Of a stretch of 64,000 nucleotides of DNA, positions 21,141-31,458 are shown one piece after another. Positions within the stretch are counted from its first letter, which is position 1. The number at the start of each line of letters is the position of its first letter. The translations under genes and the position numbers were made by a program. The DNA comes from Saposhnikovia divaricata (taxonomy: Eukaryota > Streptophyta > Magnoliopsida > Apiales > Apiaceae): the NCBI GenBank assembly GCA_036435485.1, contig CM071597.1:8425881-8489880 (forward strand), given 5' to 3'. The notes under the pieces are model-generated. The model was not told the DNA's origin. It did no database searches and worked only from the letters and a program-made list of their open reading frames with translations.

Positions 21141-22613
21141 ACGAGTTTGGGTCCATGTGACTTAGTGACAGTTTTATCAAAATCAGCATGCTTATCAGTT
21201 TTCTTGATGTTGGTCTTCTTGTCACTGTTGGGAGTCTTAGAATCAGGGTTCTTAGACTTAGGTGACAGAGGTACCTTCCTAACTTTAGGAGGACTTGAAG
21301 GCTTTGTCCTTGTGTAGTGTGTGTGAACATTATGATTGATACAGCCCTCTATGAATTGTCTTCTCAAATTAAAACAACTAGTCATCACATTCATGTTACA
21401 TGGCATACAATCAAGTTTATCACAGAAAGGAGAGTCTCTATGTCTTAAAGGCACAGAGCAATCATAGAATGGTTTAGCAACACTACCAGATGGTTTCTTG
21501 CAAGCATGAGTCAAATGATTAGAGCTAAAACAGTTTTGACAAACTTTCCTAGGGGCATTTGGCACATAAGCATAGTTGTTATCTTTGTTAATCCCTAATT
21601 TGCCATTCCTGTTTGGTCTCTTATTAGTCACTTTCTTCTTAGTCTCATAATTTCCAGCTGAAACAAAATTTACAGATTTCCCAAGTCTAGGTCTACCTCC
21701 TACTGGCTCCTTGGCTTTGGTTTTGACATTCTTACTCTCAGAGGATGCTTGTTGTTCATTTGATTGTGCCTCATCTTCATCCTCCAACATTTGCTTGATG
21801 AGTAAGGCATCCTCATCAATCTCAAGTGTTGGTGTTTTAAATATTGGATTCTCAGTCTTTTTCAAAACCTGAGGCACCTCCTCTTGAACAACAATGTCAT
21901 CTTCAATGACTGCATAGCCTTTCCTCTGTTTAAGAGTGTCATAATCAAGTCCAATGGCAGCCTTAGGTCTAGCTAGATTTTTCTCATGATAAGACTGCAA
22001 TAGACTAGAGGAATTCTTAAATGTTTTCAACTTAAATTCATTTTCAGCTAATTCATCCCTAAGAGCTTTCTCAACTTGACTAGCACATAGAACTTTGTTC
22101 TTTAGATACTCAATCTCTTGTTTAAGATTTTCTATTTGCACAGTAGTTAGCTCTAGTTCCTCATTTCTCTTATTTAACAGTTCATTCCTAGTAGACAGTT
22201 TAGCAATCTCTTCATTAGCAGCAGTCATACTAGTATGAATGTTAAACATCTCAACGGATAGTTGTTCAACCAAAGATTTATATTCAGAAACAGACATGTC
22301 TATGGTAGTGAGAGATGGTACCTGTGAGTCTGATGCAGATGGTTCTTCCTTGGAATTGGCCATCAAGGCATAGTTGCAGAATTCTTGTTCTTCCCCATCA
22401 CTGTCAGAATCATCCCAACACTTCCCTTCAGCTATGTAAGCCTTACTTGGTGTCTGCTTCTTTAGAAGGGCCTCATACTTAGCTTCAAGCTCAAGAAACT
22501 CCTTATCCTTCTTTTTAGGCTTCTTGCATTCACTGGCAAAATGCCCTAGGTCATTGCATCTGTAACATCTTACAGATGACCTATCCACATAGCTGGTTTT
22601 GAATCTGTTCTTG
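21119..22613 (-). pseudogene. SIRE-1 gag, N-terminally truncated
   Basis: The C-terminal two thirds of Gag: zinc knuckle CYRCNDLGHFASEC (C-x2-C-x4-H-x4-C), acidic linker, coiled-coil region (LSTRNELLNKRNEELEL) and a second knuckle CQNCFSSNHLTHAC. The stop is at 21119. The capsid-like N-terminal half present in SIRE-2 (50487 down to about 49676) is missing. The few residues before NRFKTSY come from flanking DNA, and no proper start exists. Confidence 0.85.
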
Positions 22614-22931
22614 GTGGATAGCCAAACACGCACTATATATTTTCTAATTTTTTTTCAAAACAAGTTACTTATTTTTGAAAAATAAGATAAGTCAAATGGG
22701 TCGTTAGGTGTTATTTGGCCCACCTTAAAATAAGTTTTTCTGATAAAAAATTTATATTTTAATAACTTTTTTTATACAGTATTTAATATATGTTTGAAAT
22801 TTTATAAATTGCAAATAGAAGTGTTTTTTCTATAAAAAAAAAACTAGAAACCTTAGCTTATTTTTTAAAATAAGTCAATTTTTCTAAAAAATAAATTTAC
22901 CCAAACTTACTAATTTTCATGATATTACGTA
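22614..22931. other. MITE-like AT-rich spacer at the SIRE-1 break
   Basis: Contains inverted pieces AAAATAAGTTTTTCTGA and, further on, TTAAAATAAGTCAATTTTTCT, suggesting a degraded hAT-type MITE. It shows no continuity with the sequence left of SIRE-1, so a deletion or rearrangement joined it. Confidence 0.45.
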
Positions 22932-23195
22932 CTCCATCCGTCCCATTTTAAGTGGGTTAATTGACTTTTAAATGGTCAAATTTATTTAACTTTGATTGAT
23001 AATAAAAATTTATATATTTATAATTTTGAAAATCCAGAAAATAAATTTTAAAGTAAATTAAATATATTTTTCAATAATATATATTTTGTAATTATTTTTA
23101 ATTATGTGACACATGCAAATTTTTTCAAAAAAATTGAACATTATAAAAATTAGATGAGTTGGAGAGATTATTAATTTAACAAGATTTTACTGGAG
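22932..23195. mobile_element. Stowaway-like MITE, degenerate right end
   Basis: TA-flanked. The left end is CTCCATCCGTCCCATTTTAA, a classical Stowaway TIR. The right end, inverted, starts CTCCAGTAAAATC and is eroded. Confidence 0.6.
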
Positions 23196-23291
23196 TACAT
23201 ACGAATACAACTACAGTACGTGAATGCACATAAATGCTTTTCCATTTGCTTTTTGCCACGCCCTGAAGTTAAACATTCATCTTATCGTTTA

Positions 23292-23641
23292 GGTCCAAGA
23301 GGTTGCCCACCTATTGGAGTGTCAATGTTGCCAAGAAGTTGCCCACCAAAGTTGCCAAAAGTTGGCAACTTCCCTATTTAGTTAAAACACATAAAACTCC
23401 TCAAAAATGTATTTAACTTTATCCTTTTTTATATCTCCCATATTTTAAATGTATTTATAAGACAATACAAAATTAATGTATGGGACCACATTGGCAACTT
23501 TTAAAGTTGCTACCTATTGGAGTAGATTTGTAACAAAAGTTGCCAACAATAAGATGGAGGAGATAAAAAATAAAAAAGTAATTTATATGATGATGTGGTA
23601 GAAGTTGGCAACTATATTGGTAACCCCTATTGGAGATGCCC
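23292..23641. mobile_element. Tourist-like MITE
   Basis: TTA at 23289-23291 and 23642-23644. The right end inverted reads GGGCATCTCCAATAGGGG, a common PIF/Harbinger MITE terminus. The left end GGTCCAAGAGGTTGCCC is diverged. Internal repeats of GTTGCCAA/TTGGCAAC are inverted on the two sides. Confidence 0.6.
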
Positions 23642-23644
23642 TTA

Positions 23645-24076
23645 GGGCCACTACTATACCATTCGTGAGGGCTAGGCTCATTTACCAAAAAAATCTTGCC
23701 TTCTTGCTGCTATCACCTTATATAATGTGTATTTAGAATTCACCTGCAATAAAAATTGAATGAATGGTTTCTTCGAACATTAAATTAATTAATAATATAC
23801 ATTTTAAGAATAAAATAATTGTTGTCAATCAGGACAAAAGCCTGCAGGAATTTAAACCCTTTATCTACTGACAATATAATATGAGAATAATATTTCTGAG
23901 ATTACTACCTACACATTCTTATTTTATAAGTGAATAAGTGGTTCTGCAAGGATATTTTTGTGAAAATTAGATTATCCATCAAATTTCTTTTGATTTTATG
24001 GAAAAGGTAATTTCAGGTACATCATTCTGTAATAATATTAATAATATCCATTTTAAGAATAAAATAATGAAAAAAT
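23645..24076. other. Unassigned spacer
   Basis: AT-rich, no recognisable gene. The direct repeat CATTTTAAGAATAAAATAATGA-like sequence occurs near 23800 and 24050. Confidence 0.4.
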
Positions 24077-25300
24077 GACATAAATAGCGCAACTTTAATA
24101 ACTTTGTACCAAAATAGCGAATTTCGGGATGATTGGCCAATACTAACCACCAGTTACGCATTTTGATGAAAGGGTGTAGTAAAAAAAAGATTCTTCTATT
24201 ACCCTTTTGGAGAATGCGTTATACATATAAAAATTTAACCTATTACCCCCTTGGAGTAGGCCTGTCAATGGATCGGATATCCGATCCGATCCGACCCGAT
24301 CCGCACTGATTTAAATGGATATGGATTGATCAAAAAAATATCCGATCTGGTACCCGATCCGATAAGAACGATCCGAATAATAAATGGATTGGATATGGAT
24401 TTAGGTTGATCCGATCCGTTATCCACGACCCGATCCGTTTAATTACATAGTAATATATTATATAATATATATATATATATATAATTATTTTCAAAATATT
24501 TTATATTGTAATAAGTTGCGTTATTGAAAACCTTGATCCTTAATGATGAAGATTATAATCTGATTTTGATTTAATATGTGTTTTTTGTTTTATTTAGACT
24601 AGCAGAAGTCATAATACCGTGGGTAATGATTCAAGTGATTTTGATCTAATATGTTTTTTTGCTTTATTTTTTGTTTTATTTCATTGATAAAGCTTTTGCA
24701 AGCACTGTAAAAAATCATTTGTTGGGGATAGTAATCAGGAACTAGTAATTTAAACATTGTGTTTGAACACTAAAATTACTAAAGTACGTAGCTTAAATTT
24801 TTAATTGCTACTTAAATTTACACATTGAATTCTAGATTGTAACTTCTCAAACTTTACTAATTTTTTCACATATATTAATTGTAATTAATTTTTTTTATAT
24901 TTTAAAAAATAAATGGAGCAATGGATATACGACATCCGATCCGTTTATCCATTAAACTAAATGGATTAGATATGGATCGACCTCAAAAATATCTGAGGTG
25001 TGATCCGATCCGATCCGAATCCGATAAAAATAAATGGATATGGATATGGATTTAGATCGATCCGATCCGAACCCGACCCGTTGAAAGGCGGAGAATGGGT
25101 AATATGCGTAATACTTATTACCCATTCTCCAGATGCGTAATAGGCGCCGCCAAGGAACCCATTACCCCTTTTCCAAATGCGTAACTAGTATAAAACCTAT
25201 TACCTTCATCTCAAATGCGTAATAGATGGTTATTTTTGACTGACATAACCATTTTATGTTATTCTTGTAATGTGATGTTACTATTTGTGCTATTTATGTC
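24077..25300. mobile_element. Inverted-repeat element hosting a small hAT
   Basis: Ends GACATAAATAGC (left) and its inverse (right) define the outer repeat. Inside are inverted copies of a motif like ATTACCCATTCTCC. A hAT-like insertion at 24257-25089 separates the halves. A relative lies at 26045-26430. Confidence 0.5.
24257..25089. mobile_element. Non-autonomous hAT-like insertion, GATCCGATCCG-rich
   Basis: The left end reads CCTGTCAATGGATCGG and the inverted right end CCTTTCAACGGGTCGG. Both subterminal zones are packed with GATCCGATCC repeats. The exact target duplication is ambiguous because the host sequence is itself repetitive. Confidence 0.55.
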
Positions 25301-25459
25301 CAAAACCCTAAAATAATGGTTCACTAAGGTGAGGTGGATCAGCTACAATAATAATATTAATATGTGTTGCCAGATGACCATTTGTAAGAATGCATAATTT
25401 CCATCTCTCCGTATTGCCGAACTCCTTTCTCTAGTGATTTATCCCTACTTTGTTTAAAT

Positions 25460-25716
25460 CATGGTTCTAAAAATCCCCAATTCAATCAATTAATACCTGA
25501 TTAATTCTCTTTAAGCTAATCAACCGATTCGATTTGTAAACTCCGATTAATCCTGCGAATTTATTTAAAATGATATGTTTAATTGTAAATTAAATTAATA
25601 TATTAAATATTATTATAATATCCGATTAATCCTTCCGATTAATCCCCCGATTACACGATTAATCTTAAATCGGTACCTCAACCGATTTATTCTGATCACC
25701 GATTTTTACAACCATG
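25460..25716. mobile_element. Small hAT-like MITE
   Basis: An 8-bp TSD GTTTAAAT (25452-25459, 25717-25724) flanks ends CATGGTTCTAAAAATC and, inverted, CATGGTTGTAAAAATC. The interior repeats CCGATTAATCC. 257 bp. Confidence 0.75.
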
Positions 25717-26044
25717 GTTTAAATACACAAGGTATGGCAGATAAGCAGATTATGTATGAAGAACACAGACTAACTGCGTCTGCTGCTGCATGCCTGCATC
25801 CTTTGATGCTCTAAATACTTGTATATAATCCCAAAATACTTGTATTAGTCATCGGGTAAATATAAATTGTTATAGAAACTAGCATGTAAAAAATATGAGA
25901 AAATGACAGAGTAATAACACCTAAACTATATGAAATTAGTAAACTCATATGTAATTATGAAAAGAATCGTTATCGAATTCAAGAATTGAAGCCTGATTTT
26001 TTTTTTTATCAAAATCTTAGCAATAGAGAATAGTAGAAAGAATG

Positions 26045-26430
26045 ACAATAATACACCAAAATTTCAAAATTTGTACGAAAATAATACTTTTGGAAAAAGT
26101 GGCCAAAACTACCCCATAGTTATGCATTTCACAAAGGCATAATAAAAAAAAAGTGCCTGTTACGCATTTCACAAATGCTTAACAAAAAAAAAACAGTCAG
26201 TTATGCATTTGATAAGTGGGTAATTAGCATAAATTTTTTTCTTTATTACCCATTCTCCAAATGCGTAATAGATAAGTGTTGTTCACCTATTACCCCATTT
26301 TCAAATGCATAATTAGTATAAAACCTATTACCCATATTTCAAATGCGTAATAGCGGGGTATTTATGGCCACCATCAACATTTTGGGGTATTCTTGTAAGG
26401 GGTAAGGTGCATTTGGGGTATTTTTGGCCA
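26045..26430. mobile_element. Inverted-repeat element related to 24077-25300
   Basis: Shares the ATTACCCATTCTCC / TGCGTAATA-type internal repeats with 24077-25300. Its ends (CACCAAAATTTCAAAA and GGGGTATTTTTGGCC) are only roughly inverted. Confidence 0.4.
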
Positions 26431-28126
26431 AAACCCAGAATAGTAATAAGAAGCACAATGTTTAAATACTCGGGTCTCAGAGAAGTCAGAATGTTGACAT
26501 CAGATAATCTACAAGTTAGTTTTCATAACGTGTATTAAATAATTAAAGCTAGCATGTTGATTTTTAGCTTGATTATATTGCAATGCCAAATATGTGTATG
26601 GATCATTCAATAAATATAACTGTCAGATATCAGAGCATGTTTAAAACTTGAGAATCAGGCAAAATATGAAAATAAAAACACACCTTGTGTGATGCATACA
26701 GAACAGTACCATTGTTTACAAACTTCTGTGAACAACATCCTTGTTCATAAACTTCACCACTTTATTTCAATTTTCAGTGGCGTTACCTGGAGGTCTGAAC
26801 ACATTAGACATAACCATTTGCATCTCCCTGACCTAAAAATTAAAAGAGTATATTGTTGCACCTTTCACGAAATCTGAACATATCTATAAACCTGAGCCTA
26901 TAACAGGAATATAAAATTGGAATAAACAAATTTCACCTCGCGGGAAATCAAGATGGTTTTAGGTCATAGAATTATTGAAAGCATGAAATATCCATGATCA
27001 ATACCACTTAAGATCAGTCTTATCAATTTCCCAATCAACTCAAAATATGTTATGACAGCAAACTTCAACATGTCTATGGTCCAATGTTCTATATTAGAAG
27101 TGTATATAACTTCTTATAAATGATTATACATGCAACTATGTATGTCATTTACGCGTGTGCCTATATCTAATTTATCCCTAACACTGTGACCATCGACAAT
27201 GAAGGCTAACAACATTTCTAACTTCTGAAAACGGATTCTAGGTACCGCAAACAAGTCGGATTTTAGTAGCACCAAAACTTTCATGTGAAATTAAGCTAAA
27301 AATTTCAAAGAGATTTTACAAAATTTGTTTGTTCTAAACCTTCTTCACTCAAACTACCACTCCTTTCATCTGTCTTGTTTCTAGAAAGCGTGACAAGGCT
27401 ACTAAGCCCACAATGTGGCATTTCAGAATATTCGCTTGGGGCAGTTGATAGCAAGAGAAAGTTCTCACTCATTAACTGCATTAGAGTCTGGATAGTTCTC
27501 TAGCACAAGTCACAAGATATTGGATCAACCACTAGTTGGTGAGTGCTTTCGGTTAGTAAAAAATAAGTAGCTACTAAAACAAACTACTAAAATGACCAAT
27601 GCAGTGTTAGAAAAGTTGTTTACAAATAATACAAGAACAAAACTAATTTTTGCAAGGACCATTTTTATGATCCTCAAATAAATGCAGTATCAGCACACGT
27701 GATTATTAATAGTTTGCGTGTGTCCTAAAATATGTTAACTTGTAAGGATATTTCTACAACCTGAAACCAGAGATAATTAAAATATACCAGGTCGAATGTT
27801 GCGACCCCATGGGTGTTGATTTCGAGTAAAACTGAAAGTTGTAGTACGACATGAAAGAAATCAATTTTGCTTAGAACTTCACCAAGGAAAAAAATGTGAG
27901 CTATTTTCTCATGTTAAAGTTGAATCTATCGAGGGTACAAGGAATACAAAGATGAAAGGACCTTAACTTAACGCAAAAGAAATAAAGTGTTCCACCACTT
28001 TATGCGGTAGAAAATATAGCAGGTGTCCAAAATATACACCATCTCTTTTACGTTCAGATCTAAAAAATTTATATAAATTACTAATTTACCGTGAGTTATT
28101 AATTAATGAGGTTCCATGTGCAATTT
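26431..28126. other. Unassigned intergenic DNA
   Basis: Less repetitive than its surroundings but without a long open frame or recognisable protein motif on either strand. It could include introns or old transposon interior. I see nothing I can name. Confidence 0.4.
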
Positions 28127-28480
28127 ATTGTATTACTAGAAAAAAATCCCGACAACATCGGTTTTTGGACGATGTTAAAAGTGTTTTACAACCGATGTCT
28201 TTGCAGGTGTAGACAAAGGGGAGAGATTATAACATCGGTTAGTGGCCGATGTCAAAGATGACTATAGACATCGGTTCCTTTAAAGAAACTGATGTCTTTC
28301 CTATTGTTTAACATCGATTTTAATAAGAGAACTGATGTTTAATACCAGCTTAGACGTCAGTTCGATAACTAAACGATGTTTAATACAACTTTTAACATCA
28401 ATTTTTGTTACAAAACCGATGTTTAATACTTGTATATGTACCAACTTTAGCATCGATTTATTACTCAATGCTCGATAAAT
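28127..28480. mobile_element. CACTA (En/Spm) element end
   Basis: A degenerate terminus TATTACTAGAAAAAAA (CACTACTAGAAAAA-like) is followed by about ten subterminal copies, in both orientations, of ACATCGGTTTT and near variants. Such arrays are characteristic of plant CACTA ends. The opposite end is not identified and no transposase was seen. Confidence 0.55.
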
Positions 28481-28685
28481 AATATACCAAAACCAGATAA
28501 ATAATATACAAAAATCAAAAAATTGATATACCAAAACCAAATATGCATTCAATCGGTCAACTACATTATCCAACCCATCCAATATCGAAACTAATTACAT
28601 AATCCAAACCATCCAATATAAAACTACATTGATATAAAATCTAAAATGAATAACTATAAGCACTCGAGCTTCGGACATGTTATCA

Positions 28686-28938
28686 CTACTTAGAATAGAT
28701 CCCATTGGCAGCCACTGGAAAGAGAGGGAGCTGATTGAGCGAGTACCAAGTTGAGGCTGTGTACTGCTCAACCAATGGCTCATACTTAGAATATATTCCC
28801 TTGGCAGCAGGCTCGTACTTCAGAAACCACAGCCCGAGCAGTAACATGAGCATTCTGAGCTGTAAATAAGGCAAGGTTTAATAGCTATTTCACAACAGGA
28901 GGAACACGACTGTCCAACTTGTGAACATATTCATCAAC
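28686..28938 (-). pseudogene. REF/SRPP (small rubber particle protein family) pseudogene fragment
   Basis: The minus strand has a splice-acceptor-like TTTGCAG then VDEYVHKLDSRVPPVVK, a stop, then AQNAHVTARAVVSEV and, after a frame change, KYEPAAKGIYSKYEPLVEQY and SLNQLPLFP. These match the conserved blocks of the rubber elongation factor / small rubber particle / stress-related protein family (VDxxVxxLDxxVPPxVK, AQNAPxVARAVVSEV, KYEPxAKxLYxKYEP, LNxLPLFPxVA). The in-frame stop, the shift and loss of the linker between the second and third blocks show it is dead. The first exon and the C-terminus are not seen nearby. These proteins coat lipid or rubber particles and occur in most plants, so the fragment does not itself imply a rubber producer. 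Confidence 0.7.
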
Positions 28939-29279
28939 CTGCAAATATATATAAAGGGACCATATGAACCTTGGAAGCAAAAAGGAATTGAAAGAACAAA
29001 AATAGTGACAAAGTGCCTACAGGCAACAACAAAAATAGTGACAAGTTATTCCTAAGGAGTACATTATACTACTGGATCTCTTAAAAGTATATCACCACAC
29101 CCTGCAGCAAAAATAGAGGAAAGATAGTATAGACCCGATAATTACCTCTAAAACATTTGCTTTATCTACAGAACAGAGTCTACAAATTAGATAATATACA
29201 ATTCACAATGTGAAGCAAAAGTGTCTAATCAAGTAACCTGGTAGGATAATTATTGTAATATAAGTATACTTATAATAAC
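28939..29279. other. Unassigned spacer
   Basis: Between the REF/SRPP fragment and the copia-3 LTR. No gene or repeat boundary recognised apart from a short direct repeat containing AACAAAAATAGTGACAA near 28997 and 29029. Confidence 0.4.
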
Positions 29280-29547
29280 TGTTTGATATGAAACTAAGCA
29301 AAATAATGCAATACTTGCCAATTGACTTGTTTATTTCATTCCCAGTACTGTGTTTAAATAAAGATACAGATACAAATGATTGCTAGAAATAAGTAAATCA
29401 AACATAACAGAAAAACTACTTGCCTACAAGTTTATTCAATCAATCCCAACTAAATCCCAAAATATACTCCATAATAGATAGACCAAATCTCTCCATGGCA
29501 TCACATTGACAGCAAGATAAATCAATGTTTAAGATTATTACCAACAT
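29280..29547 (-). repeat. Copia-3 3' LTR (probable)
   Basis: Bounded by TGTTTGATATGA and TTACCAACA on the plus strand (minus: TGTTGG...CAAACA). It is preceded on the minus strand by the polypurine tract GGGGGAGAA (29548-29556) and the end of copia-3 RNase H. 268 bp is a usual length for small copia LTRs. No second LTR is visible, so the left boundary rests on TG/CA symmetry only. Confidence 0.55.
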
Positions 29548-29734
29548 TCTCCCCCATAATCTTAAACTTGCCTCTTTAGATTTTTAATGGCCAACAAGTC
29601 TCTCATCCTTTCGAACTTAACAGTGAACAATGCTTTTGTTAATGAGTCTGCCTTCTGATTTTCGCTGCATGCTTTATTATGACTTCACCACGTTCAATGC
29701 ATTCACGTATGAAATGGTAACGAATATTGATATG

Positions 29735-31458
29735 TGATAAGTGGATTTTATATCCACTTGGAACGCTTTGAATCGGCTTAAATTGATTAAGTTGGCCTCA
29801 ATTCGTTTCTAGTAAGAATGGTGCAGGGTTACTATCTTGAAGTGGGGAGATACATTTGCATGTTTCATGGTGGATTCACACTCAAGAACTGAAGAACGGG
29901 AAGTGGCAAAAGAATCGGAAGAGAAAACGGATGAGAAATGAGCAAATTGTGGAAAATTCGGATTTTCCGGGTAGGTTGCGCAGTCTGCATTGTTTTGGCC
30001 ATATTTGGAGTTCTAGAAGTCTGAATTCAGCGATCTTACAGCTCACGCAAAGACAAAGAAATTTTCTACAATTTGGACAGACCCCAGGGCACGCTGCAGC
30101 GCAGCTAGGGCGCTGTGGCGTGGAGAAAATCAGCCAGATTGCTGATTCATTGTTTGGGTCATATCTTGAGTTCTACAAGTCCGTTTTGGACGATCTTACA
30201 GTCCACGCGAAGCTAACGAGGTTATCTTTCATTCTAAAGTGGTCCAGATGTCCAAATACAAATAGAATGGTCCAGAAATACTGAAGAAAATTTAGCTACG
30301 AATTTTACTTCAAAACAGAATCAGTTTAGGAAACGTATTTTGTGCCAAATTGCGGAAATTCTATTTTAATTCTATTTTGGCAGTTTCTTGCTGGACAAGA
30401 CTTCTGTGGCCTATATAAACACATCCTATCATCATAAAACGTGACCAACACCCATCATAACACAGAGAGAGTGCCGAGAGATGGAGATTCAGACTTGGAG
30501 AAGGATTTCTACGCTCGTGACAAGCAACGGAGATCTAAATCTACTTTTGTTTTCTTCTAATTAGGCGATACTCTTGGATGTTTTTGGGATTTGTTTTCTT
30601 AACTCTATTACTCTAGCACTATTATTTTTATTCATACTTTGTTTATTACCATGGTTTCATCAAATCCCATGGTGACGAGCGGTTCGATTATGAACTAATC
30701 ATTGTCATGAGATTCTAACGGATTTATTTATGGAGCTTTATTATCTTGATGCTTTATAGATCTGTGTGTGATGTATATCTGATATCCTCGTATGGTTATG
30801 CTTAATTGTTAGATGCGTAGCTAACATCTAATCTGTTAATCTCTTGTGAAGTGAAAGTGGATCTTGAGATTTAGAACTTGCCATGCTAGCATAGGATTAT
30901 GTATGTTTTGACATCATGATTTGTAGCATAAATAGAAATATATTATGTTGCCCTATGTGATCAAATTGGATAACTTGTTTTTCAACCGTTATGTTTTCAA
31001 ATTCTATAGACATATAGGGTCTAAGCATAATTGGTGTCTATTCATCTTCTATCTCTTTTGTGGATGTATGAGTAGTTTGGTATACGTATGCTGACAGGTA
31101 GCGTGTACTTGTTTCGTGTTATCCGATCAGATATCATAACCATTGCATATAGTGATTAAAGGTGTCAAATCTAAGTGAAGTATTTAATGAAGTTAGGATC
31201 CCATGTTTTATCTCGCATAAGTAATTCAATTCCAATTCTCGTTAGTTAATTAATTCTTAGTTGTTAATTTGATTTTTAGTTAATTCTAGTTAATCAAAAC
31301 CAAATTTTGTTATTTGTCTTAGCAGTGAATAAAAACCATACATTGTTGCATAGGTACAATAACTATATAAAAACCAAAACCAGATCTCTGTGGGAACGAA
31401 CTTGACTTATATCTATATTACTTATGATCACGTACGCTTGCGTGTATTAGTGCAAACA
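29735..31458 (+). mobile_element. Solo LTR, probably Ty3/gypsy, inserted in copia-3 RNase H
   Basis: Begins TGATAAGTGGATTTTATATC and ends TAGTGCAAACA (TG...CA). ATATG at 29730-29734 and 31459-31463 is a perfect 5-bp target duplication, and copia-3 RNase H (SKHI/DIRYHF junction) reads across it when the insert is ignored. At 1,724 bp with no PBS, polypurine tract or pol sequence, it is best read as a solo LTR left by LTR-LTR recombination. The 142-codon plus-strand frame at 29856 has no recognised similarity. Confidence 0.7.
30411..30420 (+). promoter_or_regulatory. TATA box in solo LTR
   Basis: CTATATAAAC in a GC-richer context, followed by a CA-rich leader. It is placed as expected for the U3/R boundary of a plus-strand LTR. 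Confidence 0.6.

Larger units (their letters stand above)
10865..22613 (-). mobile_element. SIRE-1: Ty1/copia SIRE-type retrotransposon, 5'-truncated
   Basis: Minus-strand order from right to left is gag (partial), pol, 841-bp spacer, extra ORF, polypurine tract, 3' LTR. The 5' LTR, PBS and N-terminal half of gag are missing. Sequence identity with SIRE-2 ends at 22613, in gag just before the zinc knuckles, and continues as unrelated DNA. Pol domain order protease-integrase-RT-RNase H marks Ty1/copia, and a long extra frame downstream of pol marks the SIRE/Maximus lineage. Nucleotide identity to SIRE-2 is very high (a few percent differences in the LTR, fewer in coding parts). Confidence 0.9.

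Noticed and set aside
27961..28120. Possible gene or exon in the low-repeat stretch
   Set aside because: No frame longer than a few tens of codons with recognisable similarity or paired splice sites.
29856..30284. 142-codon frame in the solo LTR
   Set aside because: No recognisable domain; lies upstream of the LTR TATA box in U3-like sequence.
29735..31458. Treating the insert in copia-3 RNase H as an intron or a full element
   Set aside because: A perfect 5-bp duplication and TG/CA ends show a transposition product, and no internal retroelement sequence is present.
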